The notes under the pieces were generated by a model. That model made no database searches, was not told the DNA's origin, and was given only the letters and a program-made list of their open reading frames with translations. A program made the translations under genes and the position numbers. Positions 33,935-45,330 of a stretch of 64,000 bases of DNA are shown piece by piece; the stretch's first letter is position 1; the number at the start of each line of letters is the position of its first letter. The stretch is from Oenanthe sinensis (taxonomy: Eukaryota; Streptophyta; Magnoliopsida; Apiales; Apiaceae), in assembly GCA_028671895.1 (NCBI GenBank), contig CM053794.1, positions 21,438,501 to 21,502,500 on the forward strand, given 5' to 3'.

Positions 33935-34238
33935 TTGATTTATAATGATTTTGAGCTCCTATATCATGAGGACAAGGCATTAAATCTAGAATGTTTTTAT
34001 ATGCCGAGGAAGCTGCCTTCAGGGCTATCTATGTTTGATGTTGAGTGCTTCTGTGTTCATGATCCCTCATCTTATTATAAGGAGCTATTTGGGACTATGG
34101 TACTACTATCATTGTGTTATGTTTTGTAGGGAGGAATATGAAATCTTAGAAGCTGTTCAAGCTCGTCTTGTTATTCACCCACTGACAGCCCCTATTTTAG
34201 GAAATGATCATAATGGGCTTCGCAGTCGCGAAAGTGCA
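33935..34238 (+). pseudogene. Unidentified exon-like fragments in the CACTA element
   Basis: A piece at 33935-34076 encodes a readable segment with MPRKLPSGLSMFDVECF. A second, 34130-34238, is bounded by a TTTTGTAG acceptor and a GTAAGA donor and encodes YEILEAVQARLVIHPLTAP. They look like captured exons from one or two genes. I do not recognise the protein. Confidence 0.4.
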
Positions 34239-34488
34239 GTAAGACAACTTTTGTTGTACAATGGAGTTATTTTTTCTTGTTCGTAGTTGTAAAGTCTCCA
34301 CTTATCTAAATTTAAGTGGCACCGTAATTGAAAAGTGTCATTTGGTACACCTTTAGCCCAAAATAATAGCCCAAAGTAATATATAATAAGAAAAGTGTTC
34401 CCTTTTTCTTTCTTGCTCTAGCTTTAGTCCTCTGCATATCCCTGTCTATTTTACAAATTACATTCTATGATATTATTCCCTCGCGCAG

Positions 34489-34778
34489 ATTATGCCTCTT
34501 TTTGGCAAGCACAAGGTGATACATTTCAACTGGACAGATACACGTTTGGCAAACAATATGATCCCCCTTGATCTTCAGAAACTCAGGTGCCGTGTGAATT
34601 TCCAGGCACTGAAATTCACTCCTCAAATTGAGGCTTTAGGACAGAAATTAGTACATATTCTAAAAGACAGAGGACCATATATAGCATTGCATCTAAGATA
34701 CGAGATGGATATGCTGGCTTTCTCTGGTTGTACGCATGGCTGTACAGAGCAGGAAGCTGAAGAGCTTAAACAACTGAG
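34489..34778 (+). pseudogene. Captured exon of a plant O-fucosyltransferase-family gene
   Basis: The exon is bounded by TCGCGCAG and the donor GTGATC. It encodes the conserved stretch DTRLANN, LQKLRCR and YIALHLRYEMDMLAFSGC followed by AEELK. HLRYE-D-AFSGC is a hallmark of the plant GT106/O-fucosyltransferase (DUF246) family. The open frame is undamaged across 290 bp, suggesting recent capture or little time to decay. The rest of the gene is missing. Confidence 0.85.
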
Positions 34779-35096
34779 GTGATCCATCCCAGTATAGAAT
34801 ACCTTAATTAGGCTCATATTAATCTTTACTAGCTTATAATATGTTTGGATTATTTCCATTATATGATCATGCAGTTTGTAAGTACTCCAAGTTATAAACA
34901 AGTGTCTGATTGACCGTATATTTTGTCTAATATCCTTCTTTTGTTGTTGTTAATTTTATATATCATTTGAGTTTGGTAATTTAAATTTCTTTTTGTAGCA
35001 GCAGTTCTTTTTCTCTAGTTTGGTTGTGGTTGAATAAGTTTTTAGTTGGTTGAATTGATTTTGGCTAATATCAATGTACACAGGACATTGTCATCT

Positions 35097-35804
35097 GAAC
35101 CTAAAGAAATAACATCACAATTGTTTTTAAAGCGATATGTAATAGTATATCTAACATCATTTTATAAAAGAAATTTGATGTCTAAAATTACAAAGACATC
35201 AGTTGGCCTCTAAAAAATGATGTGCTAAGGTAAATACTACATCGATTATATTGTCATTAAAAAAAATATGATGTCTTAAATCAGATAGTACATCGTTAAA
35301 ACTAAAGAAATTGATGTTAAATTTGTAATAGACATCAGATATAAATATAAAAATTGATGTCTTAATGAACCTAGTAAATCGTCTCTATTAAAATAACAGA
35401 TGTTAAACATCTCTATAGATATCGATTTGTATTAAACACTTGATGTGCTAAGTGACCTACCAAATCGATTCTAGCAAGGTAACTGATGTTAAAAATCAAT
35501 ATAGACATTGTATATTATTAAGTAACTGATGTTAAACAGATAAGTCATTTAACTTTAACATCAATTATAGTTAAGGGGCGATGTTAAAGGGGTTTATAAC
35601 AACGATTATTTTCCGATAGATGATGTCATTAATATGTTTCAACATCGCCTGTATTTAGAAAACCGTTGTGTAAGTATAGAATAAACATCAGTTGAAAACC
35701 GATGTGTAAAGTGTATACTTTTAACATCACATGCGAAGACATCGGTCAAAATTTTTTCAGACATCAGTTTTTAGCCGATGTTGTATGCAGTTTTTCTAGT
35801 AGTG
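35097..35804 (-). repeat. CACTA right subterminal repeat region
   Basis: ACATCA, GATGTTAAA and ATCGAT-type words recur about every 20-40 bp in both orientations and become denser toward the terminus. Such arrays are where CACTA transposase accessory proteins bind. The left end (31328-31470) has a shorter version. Confidence 0.75.
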
Positions 35805-35807
35805 ATT

Positions 35808-37901
35808 TGTGAGTGATAGCCTCTTTACTCTTATTTACTTCATATGCAATCTGTAAGATAAACCTTATGTACTATAATTCCTCAGCCTGTTTGAGAAAGA
35901 TAAAATTTGATTGGCTAATCCATCTAATTAATCCACCTTCTAAGAAGTAAATTAGCATCTCATTCTTCACCTTTTCTGTGCCTCCCTGTCCTTCTTGCAT
36001 CTTTCTTTCATAGACATTATAAACAATTTGAGCAGACACCACCTTGTTTAAATGCTTTTGTGTGATCTTCTCAAACTGCCTATCTGTCAAGGATTAAGGA
36101 TCCCTGGTTAGAGTAGATGTTCTGTCAATATCAGATTCTTCAAATCCTCCAAGACTTATCTTCTTTTTAGCTCTAAATTGCAGATTTGATTGACTGCACT
36201 TCCAGTATGAAGGTTCTTGAGTTTCATCAGAATCTGCTTTCTTCCTTTGTTTATCAGAGTCTGACTTAGACTCTGACTTCCCATGTCTAGTCCCTGATTG
36301 ATGTGTTTGCTACTCCAGATTGCTTTTGTTGCACACCATCAAGACCCCTAGGACCATAAGAACTATCACCGTCATCACCATCTCTCCTCCTTTTAAATCC
36401 TTTGACCTATCTTTGCATCCATCATCCTTATTTCTCCTGGAGGATTCACCTTGCTTCTCCTTCTCCCCCTTTTTGATATTATCATCCTTATTACTAGTGA
36501 CAGCCAAAAGAATCTGCTCAAGAACTGTAGAGATATGGCCTGGGCTGCAATGACTGAATCAACCTTGGTGGTCAAATCAGAGACTGTAGTTTGAAGAGTG
36601 GCTTGAGTTGTAGTGATAGCAGCTAGAGCATCTTTAAAAGCTACTTCTTTGGATAATTGAAGGGAGTGACTTCTGTCAAATCTTGTATTGAACAGAGAAG
36701 TTGTATTATCAACACCAGTGAGCTTGATTTTAATATGAGAAATATCCTGGACCACACTGGCTAATTGAGCAGCAACATCAGGTAACTCAGCTTTAACAGC
36801 TCCATCCAAGGCATGATCTTCTTCACTAGGATAGTAACCATGTTCCTGTTGAAAGGATTTCTTCTGAAAAGCTTTAAGTCTCTCAGACTGATGAATAGCC
36901 AAAATACACTCAAAAGAATCTTTATCATGTATGCCTCTTTGCTGTGCAGACACCCAAGACTGAGGAAACACCTGATCATAATAGACAAAGGAAGGAGGAA
37001 TGTGATCATCATCATCAGAAGTGCACTCCTCAGCAACAGGCGCAAGCTTTGTGATTGGAGAGGTAGACTCTGGTGGTGTAGACTCTGAAACTGCAAACGG
37101 GACTATAGACCCTAACTTCGCCTGAGAGTGATCAGAGACTGTAGACTCTGGAAGTCTAGCCCTTATAGGCATAATCAAAAGTGGTTCTTCTGACTTCAAA
37201 TTTGTAGCCTCAGTTAAAATGACAGTGTTATCCACTAAAGCCTTCATGACTCTATCTACTCTCCTTGCTAGAGAATCCACCAGATGAAGGTGTGGTCTCT
37301 GGGTAAAGGACTTCTGAGCAGCAAGAGCCTCCTCCTGTTTGCCAATCTGCACAATCAAACATAGTGAATTTTCATCCATCCCCTGCTCCAACTCATTGGA
37401 CCAACTCTTAGGAAAATCTTGATCCCAATAAGTAAAGCTAGGTTCAGGATACCCTAATCTCTCATGCTCACAGTAGGGTTGGGCACCCACTTTCTCAATC
37501 TCACTCAGGCTCCCTACAGCCCTTTCTACCTCTCCTTTTGCCTGGTTCAGTGCCAGCCTCTCAGATATTTTGTCACTCATTGGGGAAGGTGCACTCAATA
37601 ATCCTACAGAAGAGGGGTGGAGAGAAAATAATGGTGCTTCAATACCTGAACCACCTTGATGGAGGGGAACCCCTTCAAATGTCTGAAGGCTAGGGGCTTC
37701 CACCAAGGGGTGAGCATCAACAGACTCTGAACCCTTACAAGCATCTTCTTTCTTTCCAGAGTCTGTTGGCTCCAATATTCCAGTCTCAGGGTCTACTCTA
37801 GACTCTGACTACTTCAGTATGACTTCATTAGAAGCCAGAGTCTGAGTGTTACCATCTTTGACTGTTTGTGTATGAGACTCCCCCTCAAGGTGGATAGACT
37901 C
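35808..37901 (-). pseudogene. Element II extra ORF, middle part with duplicated module
   Basis: The minus-strand frame is open over 37775-36393 and, after a frameshift near 36500, further through about 36310 and 35872. A stop lies near 37810. Two copies of a roughly 45-residue module are seen, one at about 37450-37290 (FTYWDQDFPKSW...) and one at about 37000-36860 (FVYYDQVFPQSW...), each followed by EQG/QRG, an acidic residue pair and an aliphatic run. A helical segment with TTT/VDS heptads and a basic KKGEKEKQ tract follow. No transmembrane helix or known enzyme motif is seen. It is joined in frame to 51419-53833 across element III. Confidence 0.7.
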
Positions 37902-39757
37902 TAAAAGGCTGTATGTATAGACCTATATGTAACATAGGGTTATAACTCAACACAAGAACAGGACGTGTAAATAATATGAAGTTATCACCGGAATCAGGAA
38001 GACATGAAGACTTGGTAAAGACAAAGGATAAAGAAGAAATCTACAGACTTGAAGCATTAGCTCACTGGAAGAAGTTCATTAATATGTTCATGCCTCAGTG
38101 AAGAATAAAGGTTGAAGTATTCAAGGATGTGGAAGCAGTGAAGCAGTTGTCAAAGTACCAGAAAGATTCTAGTGATCCAAATCTGCGAATCAGTCAAGCA
38201 ATGAATTGCAGAGCTCAAGTACAGGAATCGAGAAGATAGAATATACGGCAAATAAAAAGAATCAAAATATTAGATGGAATCTTGGAGTCTACTATAGATT
38301 GCTGGAGGAAGTTCATTCATATGTTCAGACTTCAGTGAAGGATAAAGTTCGAAGATGTTCAGGGTTTCAGATAATTTTGTGGTTCAGCATAAGTGCCAGA
38401 GGATTCCAATGTACTTACAATCGAAACACTTCTAATCAACAAGGAACAAAGTCAATTGTATTGTAAAGAAGATGTGAAGATCAAGATCGTGTTAGTCGTT
38501 TATGAACCAGACCAGTTGCACCAAACGTCAGCACAAAAGAGATTGAGAATTGCATCTATGAATGAGAAGAATTGACTATTTACTGAAATGGGTAATAAGT
38601 GAAGTGGTATATGATGAAGCTCAGAATAAATCAAGTTCGAATAATCAAGGAAATATTTATTAGACTTGGTTGCAGTGGAAGAAAATATATTAAGGGCTTA
38701 TCAGGTTCGAATTTGGCTAAGTAAAGAAGACTACAGAAGCTGTATCCAGAAGTCAACTTGGTCATTGGTCAAGCTATTTCGTCTTATTCCTATTTTGTCC
38801 TATTCACAGATGGTTAACAACCATCGGGTGAATTCAAAGAATTGGTGAAAAATGAATGAACAAAGAAACAAGCCACTAGCCGATAGTTACTATCGGAAAA
38901 GAATTAAAAAGAATATTCCCGATAGTTGCTAAAACTATTAATTCCGATAGTTAATAACTCTTGGAATAATTCCGATAGTTAATAACTCTTGGAATAATTC
39001 CGATAGTTACTCAGCTTGAATTAATTGAATTCATTCTAAATTGTTTTAAGTGTCCGATGGTTATTCTACAGACTCATCGATACTTAAACAATTAATCAGC
39101 AAATTGTTCCCGATACTTATGAAGAAACAGAAGTGAGAAGCAGCTCAGTTACTTGGACCACATGAAGCCACGTAGCTGTACTGAAAAAGTCTACACATAA
39201 ATTGAAGCAGAGCCATTCATTTGAGTCAGTCTTCAACAACACTACAAAAATAACCACAGAGAGAGAAGGCGAAGCCGGAGAGGAGAGACACTAGAAAAAT
39301 CTATACCTCCTCACCGGAGATGTATCAGTGGTCGGTTCCTTAATGAAAAATGTTCAGGCCCACTATATATCACTCTCTACGGTCTTAGTTTCCTTTGTAC
39401 TGATCTAGAAATACTTGTATAGGAAATTGACAGTTATATGTCTTTGTTAAGCAGCGAAGAACTTGTTCTTCGAACCGGATTTATTGACCGGGTGTAGCAA
39501 CATCAGGGTTTATATTTATCAAATGATATATTCCCCGAATCTTGTGTTGTTTATTTTCCTGTTGATTTTCTAGAACCGAAATGATTAATCCTAAACACAC
39601 AAAATTAGTTAACAGCTCCGTAAACACTATTCACCTCAAGAACATGAGCCCACTAACCGAACTCTAAATTATTTATCCACAAAAGATTTGAAAGAATTTT
39701 TTAATTTAGTGAGTATCGTATTCAACCCCCCTTCTACGATACTTCCAGGGCCTAACA
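37902..39757 (+). repeat. Element III 5' LTR
   Basis: It is 1856 bp and starts TAAAAGGCTG, where the other LTR has TGAAAGGCTG; it ends CCTAACA. It contains a cluster of CCGATAGTTA motifs (38879-39010), beginning with the perfect small palindrome CCGATAGTTACTATCGG. Confidence 0.92.
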
Positions 39758-39759
39758 AT

Positions 39760-39777
39760 TGGTATCAGAGCTAACTG
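39760..39777 (+). other. Primer binding site, element III
   Basis: TGGTATCAGAGC follows the LTR by two bases and is the standard complement of the initiator tRNA-Met 3' end. Confidence 0.9.
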
Positions 39778-39854
39778 ATTGATATACAAATCAAGATCCT
39801 AAGATCAGTATAACTCACCGTGCCGAAACTGTTTGAAATCAGAATGTTTAGTGG

Positions 39855-40135
39855 CCAAATTATATAAATTTATTTTATAAATTAAATTTAACTAAATTTA
39901 TTTTATAAATTTAAATTTAAATGAATTTATTTTATAAATTTAATTTAGACATATTTATTTTATAAATTTAATTTAAATGAGTTTATTCTGTAAACTTGAA
40001 AAAGTTTATTTTATAAATTTAATTTAAATAAATTTATTCTATAAATTTAAGTTAAATAAATTTATGATTTAAATTTAATTTAAATAAATTTATTCTTTAA
40101 ATTTAAATAAATTGAATTTATTTTTTAAAATTTAT
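39855..40135 (+). repeat. AT-rich 28-31 bp tandem repeat in the element III leader
   Basis: About ten degenerate copies of a unit of the form ATTTATTTTATAAATTTAA occur between the primer site and gag. Each copy contains the near-palindrome TTTATAAATT. There is no coding. Confidence 0.75.
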
Positions 40136-40689
40136 TCAACGGATTTTTGGTCCACTTTCGAAGCAGCTTGTTAGTGGAATGGACAGTGACTTTTAGTGGA
40201 CTGGAAATGCTTGACAGTAAGTTTGCACTCTGGTGCATGTTCGACAGTACCTTTCAAGTCAAGTCAAGTTTCTTGACAGTGAGTTTTGAAGTGCACGCGC
40301 TAAGTGTTTAGTTTCTTCAAGCTCCCGATACTTAGCGCACTTGCCACGTCCCCAATAGTTAGTCCATTTGACTACAACTTCCCATAGTTAGCCTGGAAAT
40401 ATATATTCTCCCGATAGTTATTATTTTTGGAGAATTATAATTCCGCCCGATGGTTATCTCCTCCCCGATAGTTACTCTTTAATTTTTATTTTAGATTTAT
40501 ATATTTTTCCAGAAAATTTAAAATTCTTGAAAACTAAAATTTTTCTTAAATATTAATTTACGATATTTTAATTTTTAAGAAAATTCGAAATTCTTGAAAA
40601 TTAATTTGTTGTATATTTTTATTTTTGATTAATTTATTTTCTAAGAAAATTAAAAATTCTGTAAATCTAAATTTGTCTTAAATATTAAT

Positions 40690-41780
40690 TCGAGGGTGCT
40701 CAAGGGTTAGTAGTTGAAGATTTTTCCGGGTATTGAAGACAACAAGAATTGACTGAAGATTATCCAATGAAGCTTATTCTGGAACAGGTTGAAGAAATAG
40801 TGGTATTAATTTCCTCAGAGGTTTACTCCATAGGATCCCACTAATATTTTGGAAGCTGCAAAAGAAGAGATTAATTTGGGTACAGTTTTTAGTTGATTTG
40901 AGTTGAATTTATGGATGAAAAATCTTAGGGGTTTAAGTAGTGTGAAGGAGAACAAACTGGACATCCTAGCATCTCAGTACAGAAGACGTAAAGATTATTC
41001 TACAAGGAGATTACAGGAAGTTCGTGCTAACACTTCAGATCATCTGGAACATAGGGTTACAGCCATAGGGAATCTAAGGGTACAACCACATTATCTTTAG
41101 AAGATCTATATGTTGTGCTGAAGGCCTATGAACTAGAACAAGAGCTGAAGAAGATAATATTTGGTAAAGCAGAAGTTGTTAGCATATCCACTGTATTTGT
41201 GACCCAGGAACCAAATTTGATTGAAGTCAAGGTTGAGAACCTCTGAACAGAAGTGAATTGATCCTAGAAGCCGAATTGAAGATGTTGAAGCTCGAGGTAG
41301 TGGTCAAGGTGTTATATGTAAATTTGACACTTTGTAATAACCTGAGAACTGGACGACTAGTCAAGTCGGCAGGACAACTGGAAGTTCAGTGACGTCAGAT
41401 TCAGATGGAATCCCAATTCTAAATCTAAGGTCCTTACCTATAGATTCCATAAAGAGATTTTCAAGATCAGTTCAAGAGGCGGTTGCAAGACAGGGATGGT
41501 TTTAATTTGGCAGACAAGTTGAGGTTTGCTACACAGTTTGAAGAAGCCTGTACAAGCAAAAGATGACAGACACTATGTTGGGTTGAAGCAGGAATCTCAT
41601 GCATTAGTGAGGATGCAGCAAGGGAAATCATTTGTTGATGAAGTTAAATGCAAGGATGATTCTATCAGTGACAGTGATGAACCAAATGAATATCTGGCAT
41701 CAATGACCAACACTAGAGATGAATCACTAAGCACTTCACAGGTACACTTACTAACTAGTATATCTTTATCTAATTCATAA
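40690..41780 (+). pseudogene. Element III gag remnant
   Basis: Short open pieces at 40903-41100 and 41526-41780, with stops between them, retain a Gag-like flavour: a helical N-terminal part and a C-terminal acidic DSISDSDEPNEY stretch such as follows the zinc knuckle in these elements. The knuckle itself is not recognisable. Assignment rests mainly on position between primer site and pol. Confidence 0.55.
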
Positions 41781-42539
41781 CTGTATGATTATTATGTTTT
41801 CAAATGTATTAGACTCGTGTCAGCATGTTAGCATCTTAGAACTTAAATGCTTAATTGATTGCTAAGAATAAGATTGCATGCTAGGATTTATGAGTTTAGT
41901 GAGTACATTTCATACTTGATTTTCTATGCAGTAAAATGAATATCTAGAATTAGATAGGGTGTTCTAGACGGTTAGGTGTATCCCTAAACATTTGCTAGAA
42001 CTTGAGTTAAATCTTTAGTGATTTAATACCTCTGCTAATGTTGTGAAAATTGCTAAATAGACAAACAGGTCATAGATCAAATATTTTATATTTGTTCTTA
42101 TTGTGATAAATGACTTGATAAGTATATGTGGAATTTGATATTGCTTATAATGTTTTATTCAAATATTCTGCATATTCTTAAATTGTTTATGTGCTTATTT
42201 TCACATGATTTGCTTGCACACACATAGTTGCACTTAAATGTCATATTAGATCATGTATTGCTTGTTAGGGATAAGATGGTAGAATTATCTAAGTTGTCAG
42301 TAAAATTTGTAGATTCGAAGCTTAATCTAAAACTGACTTAGGTAATTAGAGGTAGTTAAAAATGTTAGACAACAACAGAAATGGATTAGACAGAATTAGT
42401 AATTATTTTGTTAGTTCTTCTATCCATGTGCTTTTATGCATATTGAAGCTGTTGTTATCTCTGATAATATCTCTAACCCATCTGGACTCAATTAAAATTG
42501 AGTACCAAGAAGCTTAATCATTTGTGATTGCAGAGTATG

Positions 42540-45330
42540 TAAAAAGAAGCAAAAGTTATGTGATTTCTTGACAGTTATTGTTCGAGGCATATGACTAACA
42601 TTAAAGCTCTTCTATCACTGTTGGTTGAGAAGGCCTCCCTAATGGTAACCTTTGGAGATGACAGCAAAGGATGTACAAGGGATATGGCTATCATGATTTA
42701 AGAACTGTCATCACTGGAAGCATCTTTCTTGTGAAAGGACTTAAGCACTATCTACAGGGCACTAGAGAATTCTTTGTCAAGGGTTTTCTGGAATAGCATT
42801 GAAAAGGAAAAGTGTTTGATCTCAAACAAGAAGGTTGGAAGCTCACTCAACTGAGAGTGAAGAAGTATGTTCGTAGCTGACATGGATTATGTATGCAAAG
42901 GTGAAGTGGATTTTTCAGTAAAGCTTCATCAGTAAAGAGTTAGCTATGGCATAAGAAGCTCTCACACTTGGTCAACAAGACAATGGATTCTCCGATAAAG
43001 ATGAAATTGGTGAGAGGACTGCTTCATATGGAATTCAATCTAGAAGGACATTTTGAAGTATGTCACATAGGGAAGTCAATGAAAACATCACACTAGAGCA
43101 AATTATGTCATGGAAGAAATATGCTTAATGGTGATTAATGACAACTCTAATTACAATTTGGTGATGTTCGTGCATTCAACAGACAAAATGTCACAGATGG
43201 TAATTGATCACTTCAGGTAGATCGAGTTGGAAGCAAAGTAAGCTGTGAGAACTTTGAAGTCAGATAATGGAACTAAATTTCGCGAGTGAAGTTCAATATG
43301 AATTCTGCACTGAAAAAGGTACTTTGAAGCTGAAATAATTAATACAGCATGCTGCTTTATTCAACAAGATCATGAAAAGACATCATATGAGTTAACGACC
43401 AACCAGAAGCAAACACTGAAACTCTTTCGTGTGTTTGGAGGAAATTGATATTTACTGAAGACTTATATGAGTAACTTGACAAAAGTTAAGACTCAATGAA
43501 CAATTTTCCTCGGCTACTCATTGATGATAAAAACCAGAAGGTGATTGAAAGTCTGAATGTTTCGACCTACTACACCAAGCTCCCAAGCATTCAAATGAAA
43601 GACTATTCTGAATATTTGAAGTTTGACATTCCGTCAGAGTCAAATTCAGATACTGATGATGAAACTGAGGTTGTACAAGGAAACAATGATAATGTTGGTG
43701 ATTCAGATCCTAGCAGTGAAAATGGTAGTAAATCTACATAACTCATGGACTTTAAAAGAAACCACTGAAAAAGGTGAAGGATCTTCAACACATCCTAGCG
43801 GCAACTCAGGTGGGGCAAAACAATAGAAGGATCTACTAGTCGTACTCAACACAATGAAGATCAAAGGAATACATCAAGAACATATCTGCCGAGACAAAGG
43901 GTTTGAAGTCAAAGTCATTCCTGGAGTCTAGTTCTTAGTGATCCGGATTATTGAGTAAAGGCTAGAAGTGCTAATCAAAATGAACATATATTTTTCGGGA
44001 CCCAACAATCAACATTTGGTATCCCAAGGAATAGTAAAGATGCACTGATTGATCCAGATTGAATGATTGCAAATGCAAGATGATCTCAATCAGTTCGAAG
44101 GCAGAAACTACTGAAGCTGGAACCCATACCACAAAACAAGATGGTATTCGGTATTGCAAGGGTTTACAGAAACTGGATAATTATTGGCATTGTTATGTGG
44201 GACAAAGCCAAACTGGTTGCTATAGGTTACTATCAAGAAGAAGGTATCGATGATGATGGAAACAGAATCTTCGGGACTTTCAAGATCTAACAGCAAGCAC
44301 CAGAGACAAGATTTGATCCTTTTTGGGCCTAAATATTTGGACCTAAAAATAGGATATCTCTAGCACGTGTTGAGCATTCAAGCATGAATATTTATCAGAT
44401 GAATGTGAACAAGTGCACTCCTGAAGGACGAGTTAGAAGAAGAAGTTGATGTACAACATTTCCTGGACTTTGAAGTTGCAGATCATTAGAATTTGTATAT
44501 CATTCTCTTCACAAGCTCTCTATGAATGGAGATAGGGATTGAAGCAAATCGTCAAAGGACATGGTATGACACTCTTACTACTAATTACTTGAAAATGATT
44601 TTTATTAGTGTTGTTATACATACATCTCTCTAGAATACAAGGCACACACATAATGTAATATTAGTGCTAGTATACCATGATTATATTATATGTAGGTCTA
44701 CTAACGAAAACTTTGGCAAGAGTTTATTGCTAAGTTAATGCAGAATAGGTACAACATGAGCATGTTGGAAGAGTTGCAGTTCTTTTTGAATTATAAGTAA
44801 TTCGAAAGAATGATGGCAATTAAAGTAAGTTAAGGATCTTTTGAAGATGCGCAATTTGGAATATTCTAGACCTGCCAAGACTACTTTCCAACAGACCACT
44901 AAGCTTGATCAGGGCAAATCAGGTATATGAACTGAAATGACAAGCTATAGAGGTATGATCAGCTCATTACTTATTCAAGTGCATAAAGACCATATATTTT
45001 ATTCTCGATATGCCTATGTGCAAGTTTCCAAGTGGATACTAGAGAATCTTATCTTATAGCTAAGTTATGAATTGTTAGATATCTTAGGGGATCACCAATT
45101 CTTGGAATCTGGGACCCTAAAGATACTAGGTTTAACCTAATTAGCTATATAGATATAGATGATGCAGGTTGTAAGAAAGACAGGGAAGTCATTCCTAGAA
45201 GCTGTCAATTTCGTGGAAGAAGTTGGATTCTTGTTGAAATGAGAGAAAGCATTCAACACACATAGTTGCAGCAAATGTTAAACTTAAAGCAGCTAGTGAA
45301 TGTGATGCTCTGATCTACTAGACAATGAAA
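42540..45330 (+). pseudogene. Element III pol remnant
   Basis: Traces appear in the correct Copia order. Pre-integrase sequence lies at about 42950-43070, integrase core pieces at 43130-43440, and the integrase-reverse transcriptase linker at 43496-43741 with an acidic DTDDETE run. Then come reverse transcriptase and thumb traces at 44745-45000 and an RNase H trace at 45090-45300. Stops and frameshifts occur every few dozen codons, and large parts, including the YVDD region, are missing or unreadable. Confidence 0.65.

Larger units (their letters stand above)
31328..35804 (+). mobile_element. Pack-CACTA transposon carrying host exon fragments
   Basis: The element has perfect terminal inverted repeats, CACTACTAGAAAAA at the left and TTTTTCTAGTAGTG at the right, and a 3-bp target duplication ATT (31325-31327 and 35805-35807). 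These are the hallmarks of CACTA (En/Spm) elements. Both ends carry repeated ACATCG/GATGT subterminal motifs. It is 4477 bp, has no transposase and so is non-autonomous. Internally it holds exon-like pieces with good splice sites (32561-32726, 34130-34238, 34489-34778) and a pyrimidine-rich leader-like region at 31570-31830. It sits inside the extra ORF of element II. Confidence 0.9.
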
